From Craspedostauros australis (Eukaryota; Bacillariophyta; Bacillariophyceae; Mastogloiales; Achnanthaceae), in contig JAMXDE010000027.1 in assembly GCA_026770025.1 (NCBI GenBank), positions 773,341 to 837,340 on the forward strand: DNA of 64,000 nt, read 5' to 3'. Below the pieces are notes generated by a model that had not been told where the DNA came from, ran no database searches, and saw nothing but the letters and a program-made list of their open reading frames with translations. Position numbers and translations under genes: made by a program. Positions 1 through 10,796 of this stretch are shown piece by piece. Every line of letters starts with the position of its first letter. Positions within the stretch are counted from its first letter, which is position 1.

Positions 1-372
1 ACAAACTGAAACTCAAACATTGCCATCCAGCATTGCCATCCACAGTCCCCAATCACACTGTTGTGTACGCTGCCCTGCACATTGCCATGTGCCAATGATG
101 CTGCTCTGCAGGTCCGTTTCGTCTCGCTCCTCTCTGTCAACCATCGGTCACTTGCTTCCATAGTTCACACCGTTCTCTCCGCACCCACTCCATCTTTCCA
201 CATCATTCTCGTGCCATCCGTACTAGAGTACCACAACTAGTATGAAGAACTGGCAGGCAATTCTCGGAGAGTACCTACATGTGCATCTGCATCTGCATCT
301 GCACCTGCGCCCATACCTTCTTCCATCTTTTGCTCATTGCCCACAATGCGTACAAACTGCCACAATATGCTC
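1..372. other. Left edge and 3' flank of the SET gene
   Basis: I see no gene here. The stretch is the downstream flank of the minus-strand SET gene and contains a short hexamer repeat (TGCATC units near 282-306). Small frames on both strands have no recognisable composition. Confidence 0.5.
282..306. repeat. TGCATC hexamer microsatellite
   Basis: About four tandem TGCATC-type units, the last degenerate (TGCACC). It lies just beyond the stop codon of the SET gene. Confidence 0.7.
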
Positions 373-2466
373 CTACTTGGCATCCCGCCAAGCGTTCGGC
401 ACCATCTTGTCCGGCAACTGCATCGGAAATCGAAATGGCACCTCCCCAACCTCCTTTTCGACGAACCGGACGTAGTCGCGAGGGACCCCACCCAACGATC
501 GGAACGTATCCTTCACCATCATGCGCACGGCATACACGGTCACTTGGGGGTGCTCCGGATGCTGATAGCGCTCCAGGATCTGACAGTCGTACCCAATCGA
601 CGACTTCTTCCACAGATCCTTGTTGACGAACTGCATCGGGCTGTCCAGGATGTTGCTGTGACATTGCAGGCCCAGGTTGATGGGATATGGCAGAGTCTGC
701 TGTTCTGCTTCGGTGAGGAGGACGGGCTGGTGGTTGTACTTCTCGACTGACACAGCCAACGGCTGCAGCTGCTGCCTGGAGTGTCCTTTGTACGCCTGAT
801 CCCACGCCTTGCCGTAGTCGATGACGACTTCTTCATCCTTCTTGATGTCGCGGATTGCGACGTAGTCCATCGACAGGGTGATATTCCGATGATCTGCCAG
901 CCGCAGTGGACTCTGTGTGAAGGACCAGTCCAGCTGGGAGAGCTCGTGGTTGGGAGTCCAGCGTATGGCCACGTTCGGTCGTCTGCGGCTGTGGTTGATG
1001 TAGGATACGGCGATGCCGTACGGACACAGGAGGATGGTGCTCGACACATGTCCGAAGCAGTAGTTCATGAGGAGGGAGTATTCGTGACGGGTCGACTTGG
1101 ATGGTCTGTAGTCCTTCACGAACGAATCCCACACTTGCCCGTAGCTGTCCATCCGCTCCTTGGTGGTGACGATGAGCGGGGAACCGGTGATGACGGTGCC
1201 TCTGCTGATGGCCATGTTGGCCAACGCACCGAGGTTGTGGACCTTCGATGGTCCCTGACGGATCATGTCCAAGCAACGCGAGTTGTCACCATACATCAGC
1301 TCTTCGACACTTCGGACCGCGTAGGGCTGATGCAGCGATCGGACGCCGTTCGTGACGACATCATGCACGTATTCGTACTTGTGGGGGAAGGCCTGGAGGG
1401 TGTGGGATCGGAACGGGAAGCGACGGATGATCTTCCACAGATCTCTGGCGTGCGTTGCGTTGGTAGGTGCGAGCGAGTGGAATCGCTTCGTGAGCTCCTC
1501 CGCCTGCTTGAAATCGGACCGCATGGGACGTCCCTTGTATCGATCCCGTCCCTCGAACCAATGATCGCCGTAGAATGTGAACAGCTCTCCACCGGGTGGC
1601 ACATGCTCCTCAGCCATCGACTGTAGATAGTGGTACTTGGTGGCATCCATCTCTTGCGGAAAGACGTTGGCGGCCGGTTCTATCTGCCCGATGTTGAGCA
1701 AGGGCAGGTGGCTGTTCATGAGGGACAGAAAGCCCGGTGCGAAGGCATCCATGCTCCCCCTGTAGATGCGCCCATGCCAGGCGTAGTCCTCGATGGGATT
1801 GCGAATGGAGGATGCGATCTTTGGCACGGGGATGACCATGTCAGCGTATCCGATGGTGTCATCCTGTTCGAGCTCGATGCCTGTGAAGATCCCAAGTCCG
1901 GCGTTGGGGATGGTCGATGGCGCGACGAAGAGACGACACTGTTCCTTGAAGCTGTTCCGTGATGTTCTTTTGAATGTGGTGGTTGGCTTGGTGGGTGTGT
2001 CCATGTTGCTCATATAATCGAGAGCATGATCATCATCTTCATCCGTCTCATCATCATCATCATCAATGACTTCGTATGGCTGTGCAGGTGGTGCATCATC
2101 ATCATCACCATCATGTCCATCTCTTTGCTTCCATTCTTTGTGTGTACTTGTACTTGTACTTGTACTCGTACTCGTACTTGTGTGTTTGCTTGTCTGCCTG
2201 AATCTCCGCCTCCTCCTGTGTTTGCGTGCTGTCAATCCTCCCGATTCTGTTGCCTGCACCAACAATGGACCTATCGATGCACCTATCGATGCACCTATCG
2301 ATGCACCTATCGATGCACCTATCGATGGCGCTGATGACGATGGCAACGATAGTGGTATGGATAATGGTTGTATCGAAGTCGACAGATCCGTGGCGATGAG
2401 CAGCAGGGCATGTGCGAGCTGGATGATGGAGAGGGGAGACAGCAGATGGTTGCGTCTCAGTGTCAT
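373..2466 (-). CDS. Tandem SET-domain protein with N-terminal signal-like segment
   Basis: Single-exon gene of 697 aa from the ATG at 2466; an upstream in-frame ATG at 2664 would add 66 residues. I prefer 2466 because it places a basic start followed by a hydrophobic stretch (LAHALLLIATDL) at the N-terminus, as in a signal peptide or anchor. Then come a SIGA repeat, a Thr/Ser run and an Asp-rich region. The C-terminal two thirds hold two SET-like modules. The first has AGLGIFTGIEL and ends at FTFYGDHW. The second has YINHSRRRPN and ends at VVIDYGKAW, matching the NHS and DYG signatures of SET methyltransferases. The first module lacks a clear NHS motif and may be structural. Substrate is unknown. 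A signal-bearing SET protein is more likely to act outside chromatin (endomembrane or plastid); this is inference. Confidence 0.8.
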   Translation of the reverse strand: MTLRRNHLLSPLSIIQLAHALLLIATDLSTSIQPLSIPLSLPSSSAPSIGASIGASIGASIGASIGPLLVQATESGGLTARKHRRRRRFRQTSKHTSTSTSTSTSTSTHKEWKQRDGHDGDDDDAPPAQPYEVIDDDDDETDEDDDHALDYMSNMDTPTKPTTTFKRTSRNSFKEQCRLFVAPSTIPNAGLGIFTGIELEQDDTIGYADMVIPVPKIASSIRNPIEDYAWHGRIYRGSMDAFAPGFLSLMNSHLPLLNIGQIEPAANVFPQEMDATKYHYLQSMAEEHVPPGGELFTFYGDHWFEGRDRYKGRPMRSDFKQAEELTKRFHSLAPTNATHARDLWKIIRRFPFRSHTLQAFPHKYEYVHDVVTNGVRSLHQPYAVRSVEELMYGDNSRCLDMIRQGPSKVHNLGALANMAISRGTVITGSPLIVTTKERMDSYGQVWDSFVKDYRPSKSTRHEYSLLMNYCFGHVSSTILLCPYGIAVSYINHSRRRPNVAIRWTPNHELSQLDWSFTQSPLRLADHRNITLSMDYVAIRDIKKDEEVVIDYGKAWDQAYKGHSRQQLQPLAVSVEKYNHQPVLLTEAEQQTLPYPINLGLQCHSNILDSPMQFVNKDLWKKSSIGYDCQILERYQHPEHPQVTVYAVRMMVKDTFRSLGGVPRDYVRFVEKEVGEVPFRFPMQLPDKMVPNAWRDAK
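2143..2181. repeat. TACTTG/TACTCG hexamer repeat in the SET gene
   Basis: About six tandem hexamers (TACTTG and TACTCG variants). On the coding minus strand they give an alternating Ser/Thr run in the low-complexity linker of the SET protein. Confidence 0.8.
2269..2328. repeat. 12-bp coding minisatellite (SIGA repeat)
   Basis: Five tandem copies of a 12-bp unit (ACCTATCGATGC); only the last base of the fifth copy differs. Read on the minus strand it encodes repeated Ser-Ile-Gly-Ala just after the signal-like segment of the SET protein. The unit is a multiple of three, so copy-number change keeps the frame. Confidence 0.95.
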
Positions 2467-3809
2467 GATGAGATTGTGCAGACGTCCTGTACTGGCGTGG
2501 TACCACAAGAATACCAGGATGGAAGGCACAGGGTGCTGGATGCGGATACGTCGTCGAAGAATGGGAGATTGAGGATGGAGGCTGGATGATGGAGGATGGA
2601 TGGCAGGAGTGTGCAAGGAGTGTGGGAAGTGGATGAGGATGTGTCGCACCACATGTGCGGTCATCGTGAGAGGAGAGACAAAAGGGGATCAGTTGCCCTT
2701 CGCCTCTCTTTGATTGGAAGATCCACGACTTGGTCTGTTCGAGTTGGTTCAGGTGGATTGCTCGAATGGGTCGTCTTTCGCTCTTTGTGCCGTCTGGACT
2801 TGGCGGAGAAGTGTGGAGATGATGTACTATGTGTGTGGCAGAGTAAGTGCATATTCCTGACCTTCGAGGTAGGCACGTAGGTACTTCTGCTCTTCAGCGA
2901 CGTGCGGGCAAGCACCCTTTGATATGAGTCTCCAGAGACAATGCGCGATGCACAACTCAGCGAGTACCAAGAGAGACCGCCAGTTCCAATCGCGAGTCAA
3001 AACACCCATCACCCATACTCGTACGACGTCATTGAAAATGCGATCTGATCTAGGAGATGCCCATGCGCACTCGGCCTATGGCGTTGCTCACTCAAGATCA
3101 TTCAACAGGCTTAGTTGACGCAAGAATTCCCATCCAATAGTATTGCAAAGCATTGGAAGAGATTGCTCTACCAGGCATGCCAAGACTTACATTGATATGC
3201 TTGTAGTGCCGAGTGATGATGGCTCAGGTTCGCCAACGTTCCCAGAATCGATGCACTCGTACGCTGCGTTTGACATACCCATATGTCTCCGGCGCTATAG
3301 ATCATGAATGAGGCTCCTGATTCCAATTTGATGTGTAAAGTATATACTATTTCACATACTCCACGTACTCCATGGGAAGGTGATGAAGATGGTGTGAAGA
3401 TTACTGTTTTGGGTTGTGTCAGAGACGACTCAACGGACTCCATTTCTTGCAGATCCAGACTCGTCTGTGACAACCACCAACGCACACATCAAGAAACACA
3501 AACGCATGAGCCATCAACTCAACCGAATCCATTCAACAGAAAGCACCAACACCTCAGGTTGCAACACAACGCGGAGACGGCATTGCAACGTTGCAACATT
3601 GCGACAATTGCTTTTGACATACCAAGAGCTTCGACGTCTCCTCACCAAAGCCTGATACCTGTACGACCAACTCCACAACAAGTGAAAGAGTGGAACAATC
3701 AACGTTCCCAATCAAGTTGCGTGATCAAAAGAAGTACACTCTGCTTCACGCTCCAAAGTCCTCCACCAACAGCGCTGCTGCAGCAACCACCGTCACCGCC
3801 AGCAACAGA
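2467..3809. promoter_or_regulatory. Divergent intergenic region between SET and GlyRS genes
   Basis: About 1.3 kb separates the divergently transcribed SET gene and glycyl-tRNA synthetase gene, so both promoters should lie here. I could not identify a convincing core promoter element. Short open frames at 2827-3118 and 3304-3813 show no domain or coding-like composition. Confidence 0.5.
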
Positions 3810-5892
3810 ATGAAAGTTTCACCCATGGTTCTTCCGACGCTCCTCGCGAGCATGATGCCTCGGACATCGCGTGCCTTCGTCCCATCTCGTGTCGCCTCGA
3901 CGGCGCGATGGATGGCATCCACTGCGGCGTCGGAGGAAGCCGCCACGGCACCCAAGGACGACCAGGAGGAGGAGCCAATGCCTCTGCCGGACATGGAAGA
4001 GATCGTGTCGTTGTGCAAGCGACGTGGAATCATCTTTCCATCGAGCGAGATCTACAACGGATACGCTGGATTTTACGACTACGGTCCGTTGGGAGCCGAG
4101 ATGAAGAAGAATGTCAAGGATCTTTGGTGGAACTACTTTGTGCGCCGACGTGAGGATGTCGTTGGTTTGGATTCGAGCATCATCCACAATCCAACCACCT
4201 GGAAATCGAGTGGTGAGTTGCGAGTGAGGAGATTTGATCAGAATGAGCCAATGTTCGTCATCGATGGAATTGTTTTGTGGATGATGACACAAGTACATAC
4301 TCACACCCACACAACTGCTTGCTTCATCCCTTGCTATCTTTGTGCTCGCACTTGTGGGCGTCCTCGTTCTCACACGAAATGCGCACTTCAGGTCACTTGG
4401 ACGGATTCTCCGACCCCATGGTGGATTGCAAGGAGACCAAGTTGCGGTACCGCGCCGATCAGCTCTTCTACGCCCCGATCGTGCTACAGGAATCTGGTGA
4501 AACCGTCGGCTACGTCTGCGTGCAGGAAGCCAACGATGAGGACATGGTCAAGGCAGCCAAAAAGATGTCCAAGATGATCCTCAAGGAAAAGGACCTGAAA
4601 GGCTCCAAAATCGAACCTTTTTCCTTCACGGAGGTTGTGGAGGCCACGGAAGAGTTGATGGCGCAGATCCCATCGCCTGCCAGTGGCAAGCCGACGTTGA
4701 CCATGCCACGCGACTTCAATCTCATGTTCGAGACCAAGGTCGGTGCCATGGCCGGCAACGAAAACACTGCGTACCTGCGTCCCGAAACCGCGCAGGGTAT
4801 CTTTATCAACTTCAAGAATGTCGTGGGTGTCTCGCGACAGAAGATTCCGTTCGGTATTGCGCAGATCGGAAAGGCCTTCCGTAACGAAATCACGCCCCGC
4901 AACTTCATCTTCCGATCCCGAGAGTTCGAGCAGATGGAGGTGGAGTACTTCATTCCACCAGGCGATGATGTGTGGGGAGAGTTCCACGAGCAATGGATCC
5001 AGGACTCGAAGAAGTTCCTGCTTTCCGTTGGTTTGAGAGAGGATTTGATGGGCTGGGATGTCCACGAGGGAGATTCCTTGGCGCATTACGCACGTGCCTG
5101 CACCGATGTCACCTTCAGATTCCCATTTGGCGAGCAGGAGTTGATGGGAATTGCTGCGCGTGGCAACTTCGATTTGACGCAGCATTCCGAGGGATCTGGA
5201 AAGAGTAAGTTGCCTCACGTGGCGTCTATGTGTTCGTTGGCAAGGAGTGCGTTGATCATCAAGCGAGTTCTGGGGTGGCGGCATCTTGCGTCTCACAGTA
5301 TGCCATGCCATCACCATCACACCATTGCCAATGACAACAACGATCTCACATTCCAACACTTGCGATCGATGTCTCTGAATCACTTGCCATGGTACCCTGC
5401 TATGGTACCCCGCCAATCACAACAGGCCTTGACTTCTTCGACGACCAAACCAAGGAGAAGTACATCCCGCACTGCATCGAGCCTTCGCTGGGTGTCGACC
5501 GCCTCATGCTCGCCCTCATTTGCTCTGCCTACGCCGAAGATGAGGTCGGCGGAGAGAAGCGCACATTCCTCAAGTTCCACCCCGCCATCGCACCCATCAA
5601 GGTCGCCGTCCTCCCGTTGCTGAAGAACAAGGAGCAGCTCGTGAGCGTTGCCAGGGAGCTGTTCGAGAAGCTCCAGATGCGTTACAACGTGCAGTGGGAT
5701 GCCGCCGGTGCCATCGGCCGACGATACAGAAGAGCCGATGAGGTCGGTATTCCATTCTGCATCACGGTTGACTTTGAGACTGTTGAGGATGATGCTGGTG
5801 TGACCATCCGTGATCGCGACTCCACGGAACAAATTCGCGTGCCTTTGGATGAAGTCATCCCGTACTTGAGCAAGGCCATCGATGGGTTCTAA
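3810..5892 (+). CDS. GARS: Glycyl-tRNA synthetase (class II, alpha2 type), three exons
   Basis: Charges tRNA-Gly with glycine. Exons are 3810-4212, 4392-5204 and 5426-5892 (560 aa). Both introns (179 and 221 bp) have GT-AG borders, GTGAGT and GTAAGT donors, and restore family-conserved peptides across the joins (WKSSG/HLDG and EGSGKS/LDFF). Visible class II features are GFYDYGPLG near the start of the core, motif 2 around [13 protein letters not shown], motif 3 [12 protein letters not shown], and a C-terminal anticodon-binding domain starting near [10 protein letters not shown]. The start is the first ATG in frame (3810). It opens a presequence with a hydrophobic core followed by [11 protein letters not shown], which resembles the diatom plastid cleavage motif. 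A second ATG at 3912 could give a form without it, so dual targeting is possible. Length fits the family. Confidence 0.95.
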
Positions 5893-6216
5893 ACGCAATA
5901 GAGTAATAATACCATTATTATGTAACACAATACTGTTGTAGAGAGAGGAGCACACTTCCCGGACATATCATGGACGGCAGCACCTTGCAATGGATTGGAT
6001 GCTTTTACATTCACTATAGCAGACCGAAAGAGACTCCAGCGTCTACTTGCTTTGGCTGTCTCTTGTTCAGCGACCTGATGCCTGCACATGGACACTCCGA
6101 CGCATTCATTGAGCAGTCGCAACACAACTGCATGCTTCGATAAAATGCACTACATGCACAAAAAAGAACGAAACCAGTAGAGTACCTCCTTTGTTTATGA
6201 CTCCTGATCGTGCAAT
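5893..6216. other. Convergent 3' intergenic spacer
   Basis: A 324-bp AT-richer spacer between the 3' ends of the GlyRS gene (+) and the uS11 gene (-). It presumably holds both polyadenylation regions. I see no gene in it. Confidence 0.6.
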
Positions 6217-6947
6217 CTAGAGACGACGACCGCGGCGACCACTCTTGCGTCTGGTACTGTCAGATGGAATTGGGGTGACATCTTCGATACGGCCGATCTT
6301 CAGACCGTTTCTTGCCAGCGCTCGGAGAGCGGACTGCGCTCCTGGTCCTGGACTTCGGCTCTTGTTTCCTCCGGTTCCACGGATCTTGATGTGAAGGGCG
6401 GTGAGGCCGAGCTCCTTGCATCGCACAGCGACGTCCTGTGCGGCAAGCATAGCAGCGTATGGGGAGGACTCGTCACGGTCGGCCTTGACCTTCATTCCTC
6501 CTGTTACTCGGACCATCGTTTCTCTTCCGGAGAGATCGGTCACGTGTACGAATGTGTCATTGAAGGAGGCGAAGAGGTGGGCAACGCCGAAGACTTCCTC
6601 GCCCTCGAGGAGTCGGACTCCGCCCATTGCTTGTTCGTTCTCACTGCACGCGTGAGGGAATAGGCGATGGTGTTTCGTATCAACACAGCGTCGATATCAC
6701 GGTCCCAAGCATCGGTTCATCGTTTCATTCCGGCGGTTGCATCCAGTTGGCGTTCCCAGCATCATCGTTATCGTCGCATTCGTGATGGATCCAAAGGGTG
6801 AAGCAAGCGACGTGATATGGTGAGTTGAATTGAGATGGAATCGTCTTGGCATGTGGCAGGGAGCACCTCCGTCAATCCGAGAATCGCCATCATCGCTGCT
6901 TCTCAAAACACTCCGCCGCGAGGCAACATCCTCAACACTCACGCCAT
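6217..6947 (-). CDS. RPS14: 40S ribosomal protein uS11 (RPS14), two exons
   Basis: Small-subunit ribosomal protein of the platform, next to the mRNA exit and 18S 3' end. Exon 2 (6643-6217) carries nearly the whole protein, with family landmarks [34 protein letters not shown] and a basic C-terminus [13 protein letters not shown]. Exon 1 contributes only five coding bases, ATGGC (6947-6943). It is followed by a GTGAGT donor, and the intron (6942-6644, 299 bp) ends in a pyrimidine-rich TGCAG acceptor, so the intron interrupts codon 2. Spliced product is 143 aa beginning [10 protein letters not shown], close to the family's usual ~150 aa. The alternative start at 6627 would drop seven residues and leave the splice sites unexplained, so I prefer the spliced model. 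It is convergent with GlyRS. Confidence 0.93.
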
Positions 6948-7557
6948 GGTTGCTAATTCGGTCTGTATCTCAGTTCAATTCGACGATGGTTGGAAGTCGC
7001 AAAGGTGATGCGGACAGTGCTGTTGCTGTTTGGTGTCAGTCGCTGCGGATGGTGGTGTTGTTGTTGGCGCTGTTGCGGGAGGTTTCTGTCATGGTGTTCC
7101 ACCAACAATTCCGACCTCTGTCAGACTCTTTAGTAACCGCGTAACTTTGCCACACAACGCCAAATATTATTCGACTGAGTCAAAATCATGGATGATAAAT
7201 ACGACTCAACAAGAGTCTACACACAAATGTAGAGAAGAGAAATGCAGCACGGCCTCAAAATGTTCCGTCGATCAAGGCCGATATCGGCTCAACGCAACAA
7301 CTATTCGAATACGACAGATCATACTCTCTCCCAAGACATATACTATTTTTGTTCGTGCTCATTCATTCGTTTATTCGATCGTCCAATTTGTTGATCTGTG
7401 TGATTGTTCATTCCTTCATCGTTCGTTTGTGTGATTGTTTGCTTACATGTCATTCATTTCGTAGTTCTTGCGTCCTCATGCGCGTGTTCTTGATTCGAGT
7501 GGAATGTTACATCGTGCCATGTGCCATTATTGCTCCCAATTTCCCAGTATGAAACCT
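6948..7557. promoter_or_regulatory. uS11 upstream region and 3' flank of UAP56
   Basis: A 610-bp spacer between the uS11 start and the UAP56 stop, both genes on the minus strand. It should contain the uS11 promoter and the UAP56 3' UTR. I see no coding signal. Confidence 0.5.
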
Positions 7558-10053
7558 TTAGGTGCTCATGTAGGTGGCCATGTCGATCTCATCTGGAAGC
7601 TCTGGGATGTTGACCTCGAATCGGCTCTGCACCTTCTCCAAGATGCCCTGGTCAGCATCGCTGGAGGCGAATGAGATGGCGATACCCTTGGTTCCGAAAC
7701 GTCCGGCACGTCCCTGCAGTTTTTGCGAGCAGGAGTGTGTCGATGGTTGTTGTCGTGTCGTTGTAGTTGTAGTGAGAGGAAGACAAAGAATGGGTTAAAC
7801 TCTGTGTTAACATTGGAAGGGACGACAACAAAAACAAATGCAATATCGCAACCCCATAGAACACAAACACAAGCAGAAGCACAGAACCGTAACCACGATG
7901 ATCCACCACGTACCACGCGGTGCAGGAACTGGTCGCTGTCATCTGGGAAGTCGTAGTTGATGACGACGTTGACACGCTCGATATCGATACCTCGGCCGAA
8001 GAGATCTGTGGCGACGAGAATTCTTGCATTGAAATCCTTGAAGCTCTTGTACTTGGCGATACGCTCGTCCTGTCGCATACCGGCGTGGATGCAGATGGAC
8101 GGGAAGTTGCATTCCGTGAGGAGGCGGTTGAGTTCCTTGGCGCGCGCGACCTTGGAGACGAAGATGACGACTTGGTTGAACTCGAGGGCGTCGAGCAGGT
8201 CATTGAGCTTGCGGTTCTTCTCGGCTTCGGCGAGTTTGGCGTAGTACAGCTGGAGACCGTGGAGGGTGAGCTTGGTCTCATTGTCGACGTAGATCTCCAT
8301 GGGGTCCTGGCAGAATTTCTTGCAGACTGGGCGGATTTCCTTGGAGAGGGTGGCGGAGAAGAGCATGACCTGCTTCTCGTGCGGGGTCATGCGGAAGATG
8401 TCCTGGATATCGCGTCGCATGTCCAACGATTCGAGGATGCGATCGCATTCGTCCAGCACGAAGTGCTTCAAGGCGTCGAGCTTCAGGTACTTGTCACGGC
8501 AAAGCGCCAAGATGCGGCCTGGTGTTCCGACGACGACGTGCGGGGTGTTGTTTTTCAGGATCTCGATGTTTGATTTGATGTTGACTCCACCGTAAAAGAC
8601 TGCGGTCTTGACGTCTGGGAGGTACTTGGAGAAACGTTCGTATTCGTGGGCGATCTGGAACGCGAGCTCACGTGTGTGACAGAGGACGAGGGCGGAGACC
8701 TTGTCGTCCTCAACCTTCAGCTGGTGCAGTGTCGCCAGGACGAAGACTGCTGTCTTTCCCATGCCGGACTTTGCCTGGCAGACGATGTCTCCACCGAGCA
8801 CGGCCTGCGGGATGGTCTCGTGCTGGACCTCACTGGGATGCTCGAAACCGGCATCAACGATGGCGCGGAGCAATTCTGGCTTGAGGAGGAAATCCTTGAA
8901 TCCAGATGCGTGGATGCCAGCGTAGTGCCCTCTGCTCATTGATGCGTGGTTTGTTTGTTTGTTTGTTTGTTTGTTGCGATGGATTGGCAGATCAATCGGA
9001 CGGTGGAATGTCGACGACGGTGCGAAGGAATAAATTTCGATTCATTTCATTTCGTTTGGTTGGACAGAAATACGGCGCGTCAACATTTGATTGAATTTGA
9101 AATCGACGCGAGCGTTGCCATTGCCATTGTCGTTATCGTCGTCGTCATTATCGTCGTTGTTGTGTAGTGTTGCGTTGAATCCAATTTGAACGTTGCAAAG
9201 GATGGATGGGGGTCGGAAAGGATGACCAGATGTATGGATTGAGAAGGAGAAGAGGAATCGGGAGATTTGACTTTGCCATCATTTGCTGCTGTTGTCTTCA
9301 TGTTCGTAGCTGGAATGCCACGGTTGTCGCATCATCAACTGCAGGAAGGCTCACAAGCTGACCAGCTCACTAGTTGACTGGCTGTTTGGTTCAGCAGCCG
9401 ACGGCATGGCTCCGCTTGTATTCCCTGCTACCATACAAAGCGTTCCATGAATCATGCCCAAGTATGCTGATTGTGGCAATGGCATCCATTCTGATGAGCA
9501 CCTGACGAATCAAACGGATCGGCGCCCAAGGGCTCGTATGAATGGACGCTCGATGCTTGATCCTCGCACCCAAACACGCTCAAATGCAAGCAGGGCACAA
9601 GATGCGCAAACACAAAGCAACGGCGCCCATGACAAAGGCTTCGCCATTGCCGTTTTTCGTGCGAAGCTGAAATGAATGACCGTTTGATGCCGATGTCATC
9701 GATCTGTGTCTCTTGGATGCAATTGGATCGCATGCAACTCACCTCTCGGCTGCGCCGCCGCTGTCTCCGGCTGCGGCATTGTCGGCTGTGACTCCGGCGG
9801 TCTGTTGCAGGAGGGATGGCATGTAAAGCAGAGGCAACGCATGCAGGCGGGTGGGTGAGTCATTCGTCCATGCTCTCCTTTGCATCTTTTCGTTGACTCA
9901 CTTCGCAGAATCCAACGACATATCTTTTTGATACCACCCGATTCGGCCCATGATCGGATCGATGGCGTTGTCTTGGCTTGGTTCGGAATCTCCTCCTCCG
10001 GCACGCACCTCCTCCTCGTCGTAATCGACAAGCTCTTCCTCGTTATCGGCCAT
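7558..10053 (-). CDS. SUB2: UAP56/SUB2-type DEAD-box RNA helicase, four exons
   Basis: Spliceosome-assembly and mRNA-export (TREX) ATPase, nuclear. Exons on the minus strand are 10053-10009, 9801-9743, 8931-7914 and 7713-7558 (425 aa, the usual family length). Exon 1 encodes the typical acidic start [15 protein letters not shown]. Exon 2 is a 59-nt microexon giving an Ala/Gly-rich linker. Exon 3 holds Walker A AKSGMGKT, the family-specific DECD box, SAT, and [14 protein letters not shown]. Exon 4 supplies motif VI after the join HRV/GRAGRFG and ends [13 protein letters not shown]. Donors are GTGCGT, GTGAGT and GTACGT; acceptors end CAG. Introns are 207, 811 and 200 bp. The frame stays open into intron 3, so an unspliced reading gives a wrong C-terminus. 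Confidence 0.95.
8949..8974. repeat. GTTT tetranucleotide run in UAP56 intron 2
   Basis: Tandem GTTT units at the 3' end of UAP56 intron 2, seen from the plus strand. On the sense strand this is an AAAC run about 20-40 bases before the acceptor. Confidence 0.8.
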
Positions 10054-10796
10054 GGTTGGATGTGTCGTGTTGGTATTGGTATTGTTATTGGTGTCGATAG
10101 TGGGGTTATGGTTTGTGGTATGTGTGGTTTGTGTGGATGTTGCTGTCAGCAGTCTCGAGTTGCTCTCTTGTGGATTGGCGAACGTGGCTGGTTTCTTGGC
10201 GCAGCTGTTCGCGCACATTTCGTGCGGTGTTGTGTCGTGTTGCGTCACTCTTTGCGTTGGGGTTTGCGAGACCTCGACAAATCATGGTGTTGTTCGTGCT
10301 TTGTTGGTTTTCGTGCGACATCGAAAGACATTTCAGAACTGTTTGAAAAACGGAGAATTTGGTCGCATGAATCATACAGCAAAGTCTAGTCCATATTTAG
10401 CTAGAGAGAAAGCCATTAGCGATACTCGAACAGCCACTCCACCGATACTCAGCTGCACCATCAATCTCGCTGTGTCCATTCTACTCATAGTTGGGGATCT
10501 GTATTACAATAATGATGGTTGGTACGTATTATATGTCGGTATGTATGATATAATACTTGAATAAAAATGAATATCCACATGAAGTGCGTTCCAAGCGTGT
10601 ATTCGCGCGGCAATCAGGATCGAAGGGACTTTGTGCGCAGTCCAAGCAAAGTAAGGTGAAGCATAGCCGTGTCGTTCTTGCCCCGTCTTCGCTGTCGACC
10701 CTTTCACCGCCAATCGAACTCGCCGCATCTAGTCTCCTCCCGCCATAACATCTCCACTTCACTCCACCCGACCGGCTTACCACACCAAAAGCGCAA
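10054..10796. promoter_or_regulatory. UAP56 upstream region and PI4K 3' flank
   Basis: A 743-bp spacer between the UAP56 start and the PI4-kinase stop, both on the minus strand. A degenerate TATTGG-type repeat lies just upstream of the UAP56 ATG (about 10070-10100). The plus-strand frames across it have no recognisable protein content. Confidence 0.5.

Noticed and set aside
781-1626. 281-codon plus-strand frame opposite the SET gene
   Set aside because: Antisense shadow of the SET coding sequence; no independent evidence.
2026-2115. GAT/ATC trinucleotide tracts as a CRISPR-like or regulatory array
   Set aside because: Simple Asp-codon repeats inside the SET gene; no spacer structure. No CRISPR array is expected or seen in this eukaryotic window.
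3690-3809. Upstream extension of GlyRS
   Set aside because: The extension begins at a GTG codon; the first in-frame ATG is at 3810 and begins a sensible presequence.
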